This document shows positions 1 to 11,072 of a stretch of 64,000 nt of DNA, piece after piece. The notes below the pieces were generated by a model. That model saw only the letters and a program-made list of their open reading frames with translations, did no database searches and had not been told where the DNA came from. Origin of the DNA: Salticus scenicus (taxonomy: Eukaryota; Arthropoda; Arachnida; Araneae; Salticidae). A program made the position numbers and the translations under genes. The number at the start of each line of letters is the position of its first letter. Position 1 is the stretch's first letter. The DNA lies in the NCBI GenBank assembly GCA_963930645.1, contig OZ005656.1, positions 273,553,195 to 273,617,194 of the forward strand. Reading direction: 5' to 3'.

Positions 1-599
1 TGCCCTTGGGACCTAGGTTCGAGGGAAGTACACTCCATAGCAGTTTTCCTGTGAATTTTGGAGAAAAAACACAGAAAATTCCGTACGGCTGTGCCAATGG
101 ACATGACCTGGTTTTGAACCTGGCAGCCCAGTCTAAACGAATTTACGGCAAATTCGTTAAATTACAAATATCCAAAAATAAACTGAAGATTTTTTTTTTT
201 TTTTTTTTTTTTTTAAATTCAGTAGTTTCTACATTTGTTGTTTCCAGCACAAGTACAGTCAATTATGTGTAAATTTGTGATATTTAAAATCAAAACTTCC
301 CAGCGTAATATTTACAGTCAATCTCTGATTTTAAATTTAGAAATTGTAGAAGTCAATCTTTCAACTTTCAAACTATTTCTATTTTGCTTTAGAAGCCAAG
401 TACTTTTTGCTCATGTCTTATACTATATAGGAAATCTATCTATTAGTATATTAATGCAAAATCAATTACTCATTTATAAGAATTTAAGCAGGTATCAGGG
501 ATAACTTTCAGCACTTTTTTTTTTCCTACCACTGCTTCCATCACGAAAACTTTTATTGTATTTTTACTTTTTTTTTTTTTTTTTTTTTCGATTAACTAA
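1..599. other. AT-rich flank, no gene seen
   Basis: No convincing coding region. A poly-T run lies near 190-214 and another just before the foldback element at 602. The first 30 bases contain AGGTTCGAGG (14-23), which resembles a Pol III B box and may be the tail of a tRNA-derived repeat cut by the window edge. That reading is weak. Confidence 0.4.
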
Positions 600-601
600 T
601 A

Positions 602-625
602 TAGTGTGGGTGATCGAATTATTTG

Positions 626-662
<37 letters not shown>

Positions 663-2196
663 GACGAAATGGCCTGAAACCTCATGCATGCAAAAAACAT
701 TTAAAATCTCATTGTTTCCACTATCGATGTAGTCCAGAGTGCAGTTAGCGCACCAACCCAAAATTCAAAAATAGCGAAAATACTTTGGATCACACTGTAT
801 CATAAAAAGCTACAAATAACTTGTAACTTTAATACATTTCTGCACATACTGTGCACAATATTTGTATGTTTTGGTGCGGGAATTTCGCAATTATTTAGAC
901 AGATATTTTATATTTATTTATTTATTTATTTTATTTTATTTTATTTTCAAAAATTACTAATTTTTTTGACAAGTTTTTTGTTTATAACTAGAACGGATTT
1001 CCATAATATTTTACAAAAATTGCTGAAAAATTGCCAAAACATTAAAGAAACATATTCTGAAACAGAAAATCCATACGTGTAATATTCGTTGAGATATGAG
1101 TATTTTAATAAATATTACTGCGCATGCGCGAAAGATATAAAAATTTTTATTGCACAGTTTGAAAGCTAGATATACATTGATACATTTTTGTCTAAAATTC
1201 ATTTGAATAGAGTAAATATTAATCAAATTGTCGGCAAAAGAACGAGTTAGATCTTAGGTATTTTTCAAAGTTGAAATTTCAAAATGAGTTTCACCCATGC
1301 CACGCATTTAATTTGAAGATCCGATTATTTTAATGACGTTGCAAAAGTTCTTTTTTGGGAAAACTCCTTATGATATCATAAATCTTAGTAAATAAATAAA
1401 AAAAATGATAAAGTTATAGGCCTATAAAAGGTTTTATACAAACAAGAACTTTCGCAATGTGGTTGAAATAATTGGATCATCAATTTAAATGCGCGGTATA
1501 TGAAAAACCCTTTATGAAATTTCAACTCTGGAAAAAACCTAAAATCTAGCTCGTTCTTTTGCCAACAATTTGGTTAATTTTTAAACCATTCAAATGAGCT
1601 TTTGACAAAAGTTGCTCAATATATTTAGCTTTCAACGTATGCAGTAAAACTTTTTATATCATTCGCGCATGCGCAATAAAATATTTACTAAAAATGCCCA
1701 TATCTCAACGAGTATTAATTTTATGTTTCATAATAATGTTTCTCTAATGTTTTGTCAATTTTTTTGTATGTTTGGTAAAATTTTACGGAAATCTGTTCTA
1801 GTTACAAGCAAAAAACTTGTCAAAAAAATTAGTAATTTCTGAAAAAAAAAAAAAAAAAGAATATATATATGTATATATATATATATATATATACTCACCT
1901 AAATAATTGCCAAAACATATATGTATATTGTACATGGTATGTGCAATAAAGTGTTAAAGTTATAAATCATTTGTAGTTTTTTTTATGATACAGAGTGAAT
2001 CAAAGTATTTTCACTCTTCTTCAATATGTGGTTGATCCTCTAATTCCTCTCTCGACTAAATCAACAGTGCAAACAATGAACTTTTAAATGTTCTTTGCAT
2101 ATATGAAGTTTCAGACCTCTTCGTCTAGTATTTATTTTTTAATCTAAAAATGTAAAAAAAAAAAAAAAAAAAATCTAATAATTTGATCACTTACTG
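602..2196. mobile_element. 1.6-kb foldback (long inverted repeat) element, TA-flanked
   Basis: The two halves are diverged reverse complements of each other over nearly the whole length, with the centre of symmetry close to 1399. Matching landmarks include AAAAACTTGTCAAAAAAATT near 1810 against its complement near 960, and AGAACGAGTTAGATCTTAGG near 1240 against its complement near 1540. The tips read TAGTGTGGGTGATC (left) and CAGTAAGTGATC (right, complemented), each next to TA (600-601 and 2197-2198). TA duplication and CAGT-like tips suggest Tc1/mariner-type mobilisation. No transposase is present, so it is non-autonomous. Poly-A tracts differ in length between the arms, as expected of an old copy. 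Confidence 0.75.
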
Positions 2197-2633
2197 TAGT
2201 GATTATTGTTAGAAAATATCTCATCTTTGTTGTATTTAGATACATACTTACCAACAACAACTTTACAGAAACGAGCTTCGTTACAGTTAAAGAAATTAAC
2301 TTTAACTCTTTAACTAATTAATAACTCATTATCATAAGTTGTGCAATACATATAGCTTTTAATCTATTTTATAATAATAATAATAATAAATTCTATCTCT
2401 TAAAATTTAACTCTTTAACTTAAAAAAAATAATCGCAATTACAATGAATGAACGCATTTTTCCTCTAAAGCTGAAAAACATCTCATTCTCAGTGTGTATT
2501 GCTACTAACACTTATCCAGTCAAAAAAGTGCGAAAGTTTGGAAAACATGCGAAAAATTTTATTGATTAGCAGCAAAATAACAGCCCATATTAGCAACTAA
2601 TTGCAATTGAACGTTGAGGGCGCGCGGCGCCTG
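2197..2633. other. AT-rich spacer, no gene seen
   Basis: Only an (ATA)n run near 2370-2389 and a short GC-rich patch (2618-2630) just before the next element. Confidence 0.4.
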
Positions 2634-2641
2634 CCTACACT

Positions 2642-3075
2642 GAGTGATGATAGATGGTCGAAAATTATTTCCCCAAACAAGTCTTCGAATTTTCCCAAAT
2701 CAGAGATTTTTTTTTTTTTTTTTTTTTTCGAAAAAATCCCCAGCTTGATTTCTTTGGGAAAATAAAAATTTCTTCAAAAAAAAAAAAAAAAGTATATATA
2801 TATATATATATATTAAGCAGATTTTTCTATGATTTAAGCTGAGATTTTTCCCCAAATGAAGACAATTTTTGAAAAAAATCCCCAAATAACAATAAAGCTA
2901 TTGAAAGTCTCTAGTCGTAGGGATAAATCATTACGTTGCCAGCATTGACAGAAAGTTGAAGAACTCTCCAGATTTGTCCCCAAAAATTTTAGAATTCCCC
3001 AAAAAAGTCCCCACAAATATTTGGTCCCAAAAATTGTCCCCAGAAGCCTCGAAAATCCCCAATCTGGCATCACTG
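2642..3075. mobile_element. hAT-type MITE, copy 1 (CAGTGATGCCAGAT family)
   Basis: A 434-bp non-coding element flanked by an exact 8-bp duplication CCTACACT (2634-2641 and 3076-3083), the size made by hAT transposases. The right tip complemented reads CAGTGATGCCAGATTGGGG; the left tip reads GAGTGATGATAGATGG, with the first base changed. The body is rich in short TCCCCAAA-type motifs and holds a poly-T, a poly-A and a TA microsatellite. A second copy lies at 25559-25975. The right TSD overlaps the start of the foldback element at 3080, so this MITE inserted into that older element. Confidence 0.8.
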
Positions 3076-3079
3076 CCTA

Positions 3080-3556
3080 CACTGTTAAAAAAAAAAAAAA
3101 AAAAAAAAAATCAGTATTTTACAACAAAAGGTGCTGGCACCGCGGCTGCCAACACAGTTGCTGTAAAATTTACAAGCGGCTGTTTTTTATGGTGCTGTAA
3201 AATTTACTGTACTCTGCTGTGAATTTTACAAGATGTTGTTTTTAGTAGTGCTGTAAAATTAACTGCACTTTGCTGTGAATTTTAAAACATGCTGTTTTAT
3301 AAAGTGTTGTAAAATTAACTACACTTTGCTGTAAATTTTACAACACTTTTTAAAACAGCATCTTGTAAAATTCACAGCAAAATGCAGTTAATTTTACAGC
3401 ACTACTAAAAACAGCATCTTGTAAAATTCACAGCAAAGTGCAGTAAATTTTACAGCACCAAAAATCACAGCAGCTAGTAAATTTTACAGCAACTGTGCTG
3501 GCAGCCGCGGTGCCAGCACCTTTTGTTGTAAAATACTGAAATTTTTTTTTACAGTG
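3080..3556. mobile_element. Foldback MITE with CACTGT(T/A)AAAA ends
   Basis: A 477-bp near-palindrome. The left tip CACTGTTAAAAA follows TA (3078-3079); the right tip TTTTTTACAGTG is followed by TG, probably a mutated TA. The outer arms carry GGTGCTGGCACCGCGG (3130-3145) and its complement near 3506-3520. Inside, the motif GCTGTAAAATT recurs many times on both strands, so arms can pair in several registers. No coding capacity. Tips match the elements at 38267, 39355 and 54911, which defines a local family with TA target duplications. Confidence 0.75.
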
Positions 3557-4330
3557 TGCTTTCTGTAGAATGTAGTATGATTAGTATTAGTGTTACAGTG
3601 CCACATAAAAATATGTAGTTACATTAAGAGCTTTTAATAAAAATTTGCCGGAATGGCACCTTAATTTACATCAAGCGTTTTTAACACTTTCTAACAATTT
3701 GTAAATGTGAATATGATTTTAATTGTATTATCTGTCTGTCCGATTGTATATTTTTCTATCTGTCTGTCTCCCGCCGCCAGCGTCCGTAAATAAATTTAGA
3801 ATCTTTAAAAAATGATATAAATTAATGAAGTTAACTATAAAATGTTCCCAATTTAAAATGGCGTTAATATGTCCTGTACAACTAGCTTGTGTACAGGGAC
3901 AACACCCCCCCCCCTCTTCAAAAAAAAAAAAAAAAAGTCAAATGCCTTGCTTATTAGGACATACATTTTTAAATGTCACATTTCAATAACTTTGTACAGT
4001 AACAGTCATAAAGAAATTGACATGTATTGTTAATATTCTAAAATAATGGTTTGTATAGAATAGGATATGATTAACCTTCAGATTTACAGGGCTACACTGA
4101 AATATTCAGATACATTAAGGGCTGAAATTATAGTCTAACGGCTAGATTTTCTTTTGCTTTAAGCCTTTCTAACACTTTCCAAAAATATCTAAGAGTGTTT
4201 TTTGAATTCAATTAGTCAGTCTGTATACTTTTCAGTCCTTCTGTCTGTTTTTAGGTACAACAAGTACGTACAGTTGGAAAGTGATAATAATGAATGCGTA
4301 CTGCATGATTTTTCATTCTTGTTACAGAAA
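3557..4330. other. AT-rich spacer with homopolymers, no gene seen
   Basis: Contains (TCTG)n-like runs near 3731-3769, a C10 tract near 3905 and a poly-A tract near 3921-3937. No coding signal. Confidence 0.4.
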
Positions 4331-4334
4331 CAAA

Positions 4335-5785
4335 TTAAATACTATACACTTTTTGCGTGACTGTTTAAGAAAAAAAAATACTTTATTTATTTATTTCTAA
4401 TATTTTTTTTCTTTAAAGCGCATTAAATTATTATTATTTTTTTTTAAGTATACATTGCTTAAGATAAAATATTCTACTTAAAATACGCTATCTCATTAAC
4501 TTTATTCTTAATGAGGGTAACATGGGAACGGAAGTTCTAGAAAGAGATAAAATTAAGCTTCTTTGTAAGCGTAATAAATACAACTCCTAACAAGTTTTGT
4601 TCTACAAGAGGACTTTTTTGTTCTTTTAATAGGAAAAAAAAAAAATATATTTTGTTGAGCGAACTTCTCTCGCAAATATTACATAGAATGATATGCTGGT
4701 ATTTTTATTTTAAATTATATGTACATTCAGATTAATGTAGAATCTATATATATAAATATCACCGCTTTGTTTGGTAAATTTTTGCAGTTAAGGAAGAATA
4801 ACTGTTTTAAGATTTTGAAAGTATGTATATATTTTTTAAAAATGACGTAACATAAAATTTCTTTAATTTTGACCAAACATTGTCTAATTAAAAAAAAATG
4901 TCTGGAGTGGCTCCGTTCGTCTTCCTGAACATTTAGTATCTATCTTGTGATTAAAAGCAATTGAACCACTGAATAATTAAATAAATAGTCAAAAATTGAA
5001 ATTATAAGAAGGTGGTAGAATATTTATTTATACTCAAGTCCGAATATTTCTACAGTGGATGGTAATGTATCTGAATTCTTTTTTGCTACCCTATAATGAA
5101 TTTACAAGATTACAAAAAAGAATTCGAATCACACTGTAATCGTCCGATTGATTAGAAATTTCATATAAATATTTCTGAATTACTTGGCATTGTTCCTGTA
5201 GTTTTTGGCGTATGTGGAATTCGTAGATCATATACAGGGATAAACAAAAGAATTTAGATACATTACGGTCATACGATATTGCATTTAAGCGCATTTTAAC
5301 GCTGTTATGCAACATTAATAAAGTTGACATCTGTTATTATTAGGCATTAATTTAAAGAATAGTTTCTGTAGAAATTAGCAGGTTTAGAATTAGTAACTAA
5401 TACAGGGATAAACAAAAGAATTTAGATACATTACGGTCATACGATATTGCATTTAAGCGCATTTTAACGCTGTTATGCAACATTAATAAAGTTGACATCT
5501 GTTATTATTAGGCGTTAATTTAAAGAATAGTTTCTGTAGAAATTAGCAGGTTTAGAATTAGTAACTAACAGAGCTATGTAATAAAATTCTAATATGTAAT
5601 GTCATCATCTTATGGACTAAAAATTTAATGCTAATAATTATAAGTCATGGAATTTACGAAATATTTATGTATTTATGGAATTAACAAAATTCCTGAAAGG
5701 AATTTTAAACATTTCAGTCTACAAATAGCATTTTATAAACATACATTTTACCACCAACGCACTGTTTTACTAAATAAAGAGACTA
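4335..5785. repeat. Dispersed repeat/segmental duplication, copy 1
   Basis: This block is clearly related to 15285-17915 once the Helitron in that copy is removed. Shared landmarks include ATGAGGGTAACATGGGAACG (4511), AGAGGACTTTT (near 4608), GGAGTGGCTCCG (near 4905) and GGAATTTTAAACATTTCAGT (5700). Copy 1 keeps about 200 bp near 4915-5110 that copy 2 lacks, and has the 168-bp tandem duplication. No terminal repeats were recognised, so it may be an old mobile element or a duplicated genomic segment. No coding region is apparent. Confidence 0.65.
5233..5568. repeat. Two-copy tandem duplication, 168-bp unit
   Basis: Units 5233-5400 and 5401-5568 are nearly identical; I saw one difference (GGCATTAAT versus GGCGTTAAT). 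The related copy near 17530-17700 has a single unit, so this duplication arose after the two copies separated and is recent. Confidence 0.85.
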
Positions 5786-6412
5786 TGTTTAAATAAAGTA
5801 CGTATTATCTTCTTTAATTTTTCAAATCAGTTACACTACTCTGAATACGAAAAAAAATAACAAAAAAAGAAATAAAAAAGAAAATTTCAACATGTCGTGT
5901 GCTAATAAAAGAAAAAAAAAAAAATCAAACTCAAACGTGAGAAATTAATAGAAAATAAAATTTATGAATTAGATAAATTTTCAATCTGCAAAAGGGTTTA
6001 TTATTAATATTAATAAAGCAAATTTCCATAATTAAGGTGATAATTAAGTCATTTAAAAAATGGTTTTTCATTTTTTAAATACACACTTCTTTAATATTCA
6101 AGTAATTTTCTCTTCTCTCTTTTTTTTTTCTTAAGTAGAAGAGGTAAAAATAGTCATCGGAATATTTAATAATTAGAAACTCTTATATATTTTTTTTGAT
6201 TTACTTTTTGTAATAAGAATTGAGAAGTATCGTTATTCAGTTTTTAATATGATAAGTAATTAATACTTTTTCTGTGTGCAGTAAAAAAAATTATGCAAAG
6301 AGAAAGGGAGAACGAAAGACTGAAAGGACTGGGGGGAAATGAAATTTTTTTTTTCATTTCATTGAAAAGTTAATTCAGACTAAGCGGTATCATACATTAA
6401 TTTTAATAATTA
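5786..6412. other. AT-rich spacer, no gene seen
   Basis: Several poly-A and poly-T runs (near 5914, 6120 and 6346). No coding region. Confidence 0.4.
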
Positions 6413-6540
6413 CACTGAGAAAAAAAAAACCCGCCTTCATCTAGAATAAATAAGTGGTCATTTTCTAAATCGGTAAACTAAAAATACATAAAGATAAAAC
6501 TAAAAATACAAAAGATCGGTAAACTAAAAATACATACACT
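6413..6540. mobile_element. CACTGAG-ended MITE, truncated copy A
   Basis: Starts with CACTGAGAAAAAAAAA after TA (6411-6412) and shares CTTCATCTAGAA and GTGGTCATTTTCTAAATC with the fuller copies. It then breaks into a short duplicated segment (GGTAAACTAAAAATACA at 6471 and again near 6517). Confidence 0.6.
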
Positions 6541-6694
6541 TAAGATAAATGATTACTAGTAGTTTTCTGTTAAAATTTTTAATAGTGCGTTATATTTAGC
6601 TATGCTATTTTATCTTTATAATTTTTTTAACCTTTTTTTTTTTTAAGTACATGTCAGATTATTTTTATATGTGACAAATATTTTTGACCCATCA

Positions 6695-6975
6695 CACTGA
6701 GAAAAAAAGATATACCGCCTTCCTCTAGAATGAATAAGGGGCCATTTTCTAAATCATTTAACTAGAAATATAGATTTCCGAGCTATGCGCATAAGGCACA
6801 CCAATAAACCGAATAGACCAAATGATCGAGAATTTCTAATCTACACATTTTTAGATGGTCAAACAATATTCTGAATGTTCTGAAACTTCCGTACTGCGAG
6901 AAATTATTGCTTGATTTTCTAGAATTGGGTCATATACAGAGACTATAGTTGCTGAAACCCGCCTATTGTATTTTA
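6695..6975. mobile_element. CACTGAG-ended MITE, truncated copy B
   Basis: Begins CACTGAGAAAAAAAG and follows the 7248 copy through CCATTTTCTAAATC, ATAGATTTCCGAG, AATAGACCAAATGATCGAG and the GAATTGGGTCATA segment. Homology stops near 6975, so the right half is missing. Confidence 0.65.
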
Positions 6976-7247
6976 AGTGTCTCTGTTTCTTTATATCGAG
7001 GTTCCTTTGCGCTTGTGCAAGGCTTGAAGGGCTCTCTATTCAGCATCCAACAAGAATATCCTAACATATTAACATTCTATTGGCCTTAATTTCTCTTTCC
7101 CATTTCTTTGATGTTTTGGTGAAATCACTCTACATGTTCTTAAATCACATCACCTAATTTTCCCCGGAAATAACTGAGAGGGGAGTTGTGAAAGTATAGT
7201 TTTAAGTTCATTTCAGTCAAAAAATCCCATTTTCTGTCAAAAATGTA

Positions 7248-7717
7248 CACTGAGAAAAAAAAAACATGTACCGTCTTCATCTAGAACGAATAAGTGGTCA
7301 TTTTCTGAATCCCTAATCTAGAAATATAGATTTCTGAACTATGCGTATAAGGCTCGCCAATAAGCTGAATAGACGAAATGATCGAGAATTTCTAGTCTAT
7401 TTACTACTAGATGGTGGAACAATATTCTGAATTTTATGAATCCGTTGCTTAGCGAGAAATTCTCGCTTGATTTCCTTGAATAGGGTCATACGTCAAGATT
7501 ATAGTTGCTATAATTCGCCTCTTGTGCTCACATTTATTTGCTGAGATTTTTAAATAAGTTTGACCTCGATAATACAGGCAATCGCTCTAGAATTGTAATA
7601 GGGGTTTCTAGAACTCGCTTTCAAAGGGGACTAGAATTTACAAGGATGACATGGAACTATTTTTTCCAGAGACATTGTTTAGATTCTAGATATCAGTTAC
7701 AGAATTTTTACTCAGTG
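7248..7717. mobile_element. CACTGAG-ended MITE, full-length copy C
   Basis: A 470-bp element with tips CACTGAGAAAAA and TTTTTACTCAGTG, flanked by TA (7246-7247 and 7718-7719). It contains no transposase; frames crossing it have no recognisable motif. TA duplications and CACTGAG tips indicate mobilisation by a Tc1/mariner transposase. Copies A and B just upstream and a near-complete one at 37483 define the family. Confidence 0.75.
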
Positions 7718-7719
7718 TA

Positions 7720-9658
7720 TGTGATGAAAAATTTTGAATATTTCTCTTTAATCAGCACCTAAAAATACATTTAAAAAAATGACCTTAAAAGAAATTCATC
7801 GCAGGCTTGTGGTATTTAATACTATATCTTAAAATTAAACTATTTTTTACAATATAAAATATCAGTTTGAATACTGCACCAACAAAAAGTTAAATTCGAT
7901 ACGTTTCTTAATAAATAATGTATTAAATAATACAAACATTAGATTTTTTTTTAGAAATATTTTTTGCCTTTTAATTATGAAGTTAAAATAGATTAAAGGT
8001 AGCTAAATTAACTAACATGATAATAAAACTTAACAAGTAAAAAATAAATGACCTTGTAGACCATGTATCGGTTACTCTTTAAATAAGAAAAAATATTTTT
8101 AAGGCGGCTGCCTACTGTCGGAGGTGATTTTTTTTAATAATTAAAAAATTGCCTATTTATGTGCATTATATGATAGAATATAGTAAATAACAGTAAATAA
8201 CATGAAAAAAAATATGCAAATTGTAAAATATTTTGATATTTAGGCTCAAAATATGCATAAAATTTGCGAAAAAAAAGCACTTTTACAAAAAAGTCAAATT
8301 TAAATAAAGATATTTTTATTCTGTAAATTTTATTTAGATTTTTGAAAGGTCCTTAAGGGAGTGAACTACTCTCAAAACTATAACCACGTTATTTAATATT
8401 TTAGAGACGATAACATTTTTACATGCTGAAAAAGTCATGGATATACATGGCGGTTCTTAACTTCTATCGACAAAAAAAAAAAAAAAAAAAAAAAAGAATT
8501 TAGCTAGATTCATTGTCGTAGTTCAATCCCTACAACAACTCCTATAGAGTATTTTGTCAAAGTTTCATAACGTTTCAATTACAACTTTTGGAGTAATGAT
8601 GTTTTGGGATAAAACAAAATGTTAAAAAAGCAGAAAACATAATTACAAACCAGATTTTACCTATTAAAATCTTAAAATTTTACCTATTAAAATCTTAAAA
8701 TCCTATTAAGTTGCTTTTATTGAGTAAAACGTTTATGTAAACAAATATTTACGGGTCATTTCCGGTCACTTCCGGTTTCAAAAACTTGCGAGTGACTAAT
8801 ATTGCAACGTTTGTAACTCAGGTTCTGAGCGAGATAGAAACAAAATTCAAACTGATTTAGAAAGCTAAAATGTCAGGCTTTAATACTAACCAGAAAACAG
8901 AAAATCGGAATTTTGATCGAAAATTGCATTTCAAAGCAAGGCAGGCACCTAAAGCGTCTATATTCAATGTGGTTTACTGTGATTCGACAAATATGATACT
9001 GATTTCATCAATCTCAGCATAAGTCCCAAGATTTACCGTAAATATTTAATTTAAATTAATCTAATTTAACATTTTCATTTGTATACATACAAAGATAAAA
9101 TTAGATTCGTGAAAATTTTCGAATTCTGGTTTTAGATGAATTTGCAAGTTTTGGGATGTCCTGAACAGGACTTAATCGCTTTTAAAAAATGTCTGTCTGT
9201 GTTACCAAAAATTTATGGGCGCTGCATCTTACGATATTTTGAACCGGATTCTACAATATTTAAGAATCATTATTTAACTAAAAACTATTATTTAACGACA
9301 AACTTAAGCTTTATTTTGATTGGAACTTCATACAAAGAGATATTGATTAGATTTTAACATACATTTCCTCACTGATGGCGCTGCAATGGTTTTTAAAATT
9401 GCACCACAGCAACGCCACCTATGCTGTAATTTATAGCATGCGCTTTAGTAGCAGCCTGTGATTTAATGTAATCTTTTCCTGTTACAGCGACATCATGCTT
9501 ACACCATCGACAAATGTTATGCAACTATTCTAAAAGTTTTCCCATGTACAGGAAAGCTATATTTTAGAATTTATAGTGCATAAATGCGGACATATTATAT
9601 CTAGGGTGGCCAAAAACTATGTTAATATATTTTACGTATGACGGACAAGTGGCGTTAC
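7720..9658. other. AT-rich stretch, no gene seen
   Basis: About 1.9 kb without a recognisable gene or element. It has a poly-A tract (near 8471-8494), a short tandem duplication of TTACCTATTAAAATCTTAAA (near 8658-8700) and only short frames with no recognisable motif. Confidence 0.4.
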
Positions 9659-9660
9659 TA

Positions 9661-11070
9661 CACTGATGGAAAAAAAAAATCCCAACACCAAGAAAAAATT
9701 ATTGTACAGTAATGAAATTTCAGCAATACATTTGTCTAGGTAACATATTTAATTGATTAAAGTTTCAATATCACAGGCAGAGCCATTTCAAATGTGAAAT
9801 GTTGGTACATTAGTAACCGGTGTAACCGCCAGAATTTTGAATGCAAGCATGCAAACGTGCATGCATTGTGTCGTACAGGTGTCGGATATCAGTTTGTGGG
9901 ATGGAGTTCCATGCCTGTTGCACTTGGGCGGTCAATGCAGGGACGGTTAATGCTGGTTGTGGATGACGCTGGAGTTTTCGTCCAATGATGTCCCATACGT
10001 GCTCGATTGGAGAAAGATCTGGTGATCTAGCAGGCCAAGGCAACATGTCGACACTCTGTAGAGCATGTTGGGTTACAACAGCGGTATGTGGGCGAGCGTT
10101 ATCCTGTTGGAAAACACCCCCTTGAATGCCGTTCATGAATGGCAGCACAACAGGTTATATCACTAGACTGACGTACAAATTTGCAGTCAGGGTGCGTGGG
10201 ATAACCACGAGAGTGCTCCTGCTGTCATACGAAATTGCTCCCCAAACCATAACTCCAGGTGTAGGCCCTGTGTGTCTAGGCCGCAGACAGGTCGCTAGCA
10301 GGCGTTCACCTGGCCTCTTTCTAACCAACACACGGCTATCACTGCGACCAAGGCAGAACCGGCTTTCATTAGAAAACACAACATATCTCTACTCCGTCCT
10401 CCAATGAGCTCTAGCTTGACACCACTCACGTCTCAAACGGCAGTGGTTTGGAGTCAGTGAAATGCACCTACAGGGCGTCTGGCTCGGAGCTGTCCTTGAA
10501 GTAACCAATTTGTAACAGTTCGTTGTGTCACTGTGGTGCCAACTGCAGCTCGAATTTCAGCTGCAGACGCAGTACGATTAGCCACAGCCATACGCCGAAC
10601 ACGGCGGTCTTCCCTCTCTGTAGTTTCACGTGGCCGACCGGAACCCGGTCTTTTTGAGGCAGTACCTTCCCTTGACCACTGCTGCCAACACGCATGCACA
10701 GTGGATACATTCCTGCCAAGTCTTTCTGCAATATCGCGGAAAGAAAACCCACCTTCTCGTAGCCCTACTACACGACCTTGTTCAAACTCAGTGAGCTGTT
10801 GATAATGGCTTCTTCGTCTTCTTAGAGGCATCCTTGACTAACATTAACCCACTACGTCAAATCTCAACTGTAAATAACGATCACGAACCTTACAGCGCTT
10901 ATTTAAAGCAAACCTCATTTGCATGTTCATAGTGTCGGTACAGCGCCACACTCATGCGCGTAGCTCGAAATTTAAATCGACGTCATCTTTCAGATGTATA
11001 AACACGCCTACCAAATTTCGTTTATCTAGCACAGCTCCTTCCTGGTGTTGGGATTTTTTTTCCATCAGTG
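9661..11070 (-). mobile_element. Tc1-like DNA transposon, full length but dead
   Basis: A 1,410-bp element with terminal inverted repeats starting CACTGATGGAAAAAAAA and continuing into CCCAACACCA, flanked by TA (9659-9660 and 11071-11072). Length and ends are those of a complete Tc1-family element. It is GC-richer than its surroundings over the coding part, which lies on the minus strand and is broken. Confidence 0.92.
9810..10831 (-). pseudogene. Tc1-like transposase, broken
   Basis: Cut-and-paste transposase of the Tc1 family. The first 125 residues hold two helix-turn-helix DNA-binding segments (FRDIAERLGRNVSTVH and VTQRTVTNWL) joined by a basic GSGRPRE stretch. The reading frame breaks near 10454. 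The middle segment has the first catalytic Asp context FSNESRF, where Asn replaces the usual Asp, then GVMVWGAIS. An in-frame TAA near 10150-10155 interrupts it before FQQDNARPH and SPDLSPIEHVWD, which supply the second Asp and the Glu. The Asp-to-Glu gap counts as 32 residues, not the usual 34. A TAG also replaces a likely Trp near 10390. Not functional. Confidence 0.9.
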
Positions 11071-11072
11071 TA

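Noticed and set aside
622..660. Long poly-A as a sign of a processed pseudogene
   Set aside because: No coding sequence precedes it; it is a homopolymer inside the foldback element, with a shorter counterpart in the other arm.
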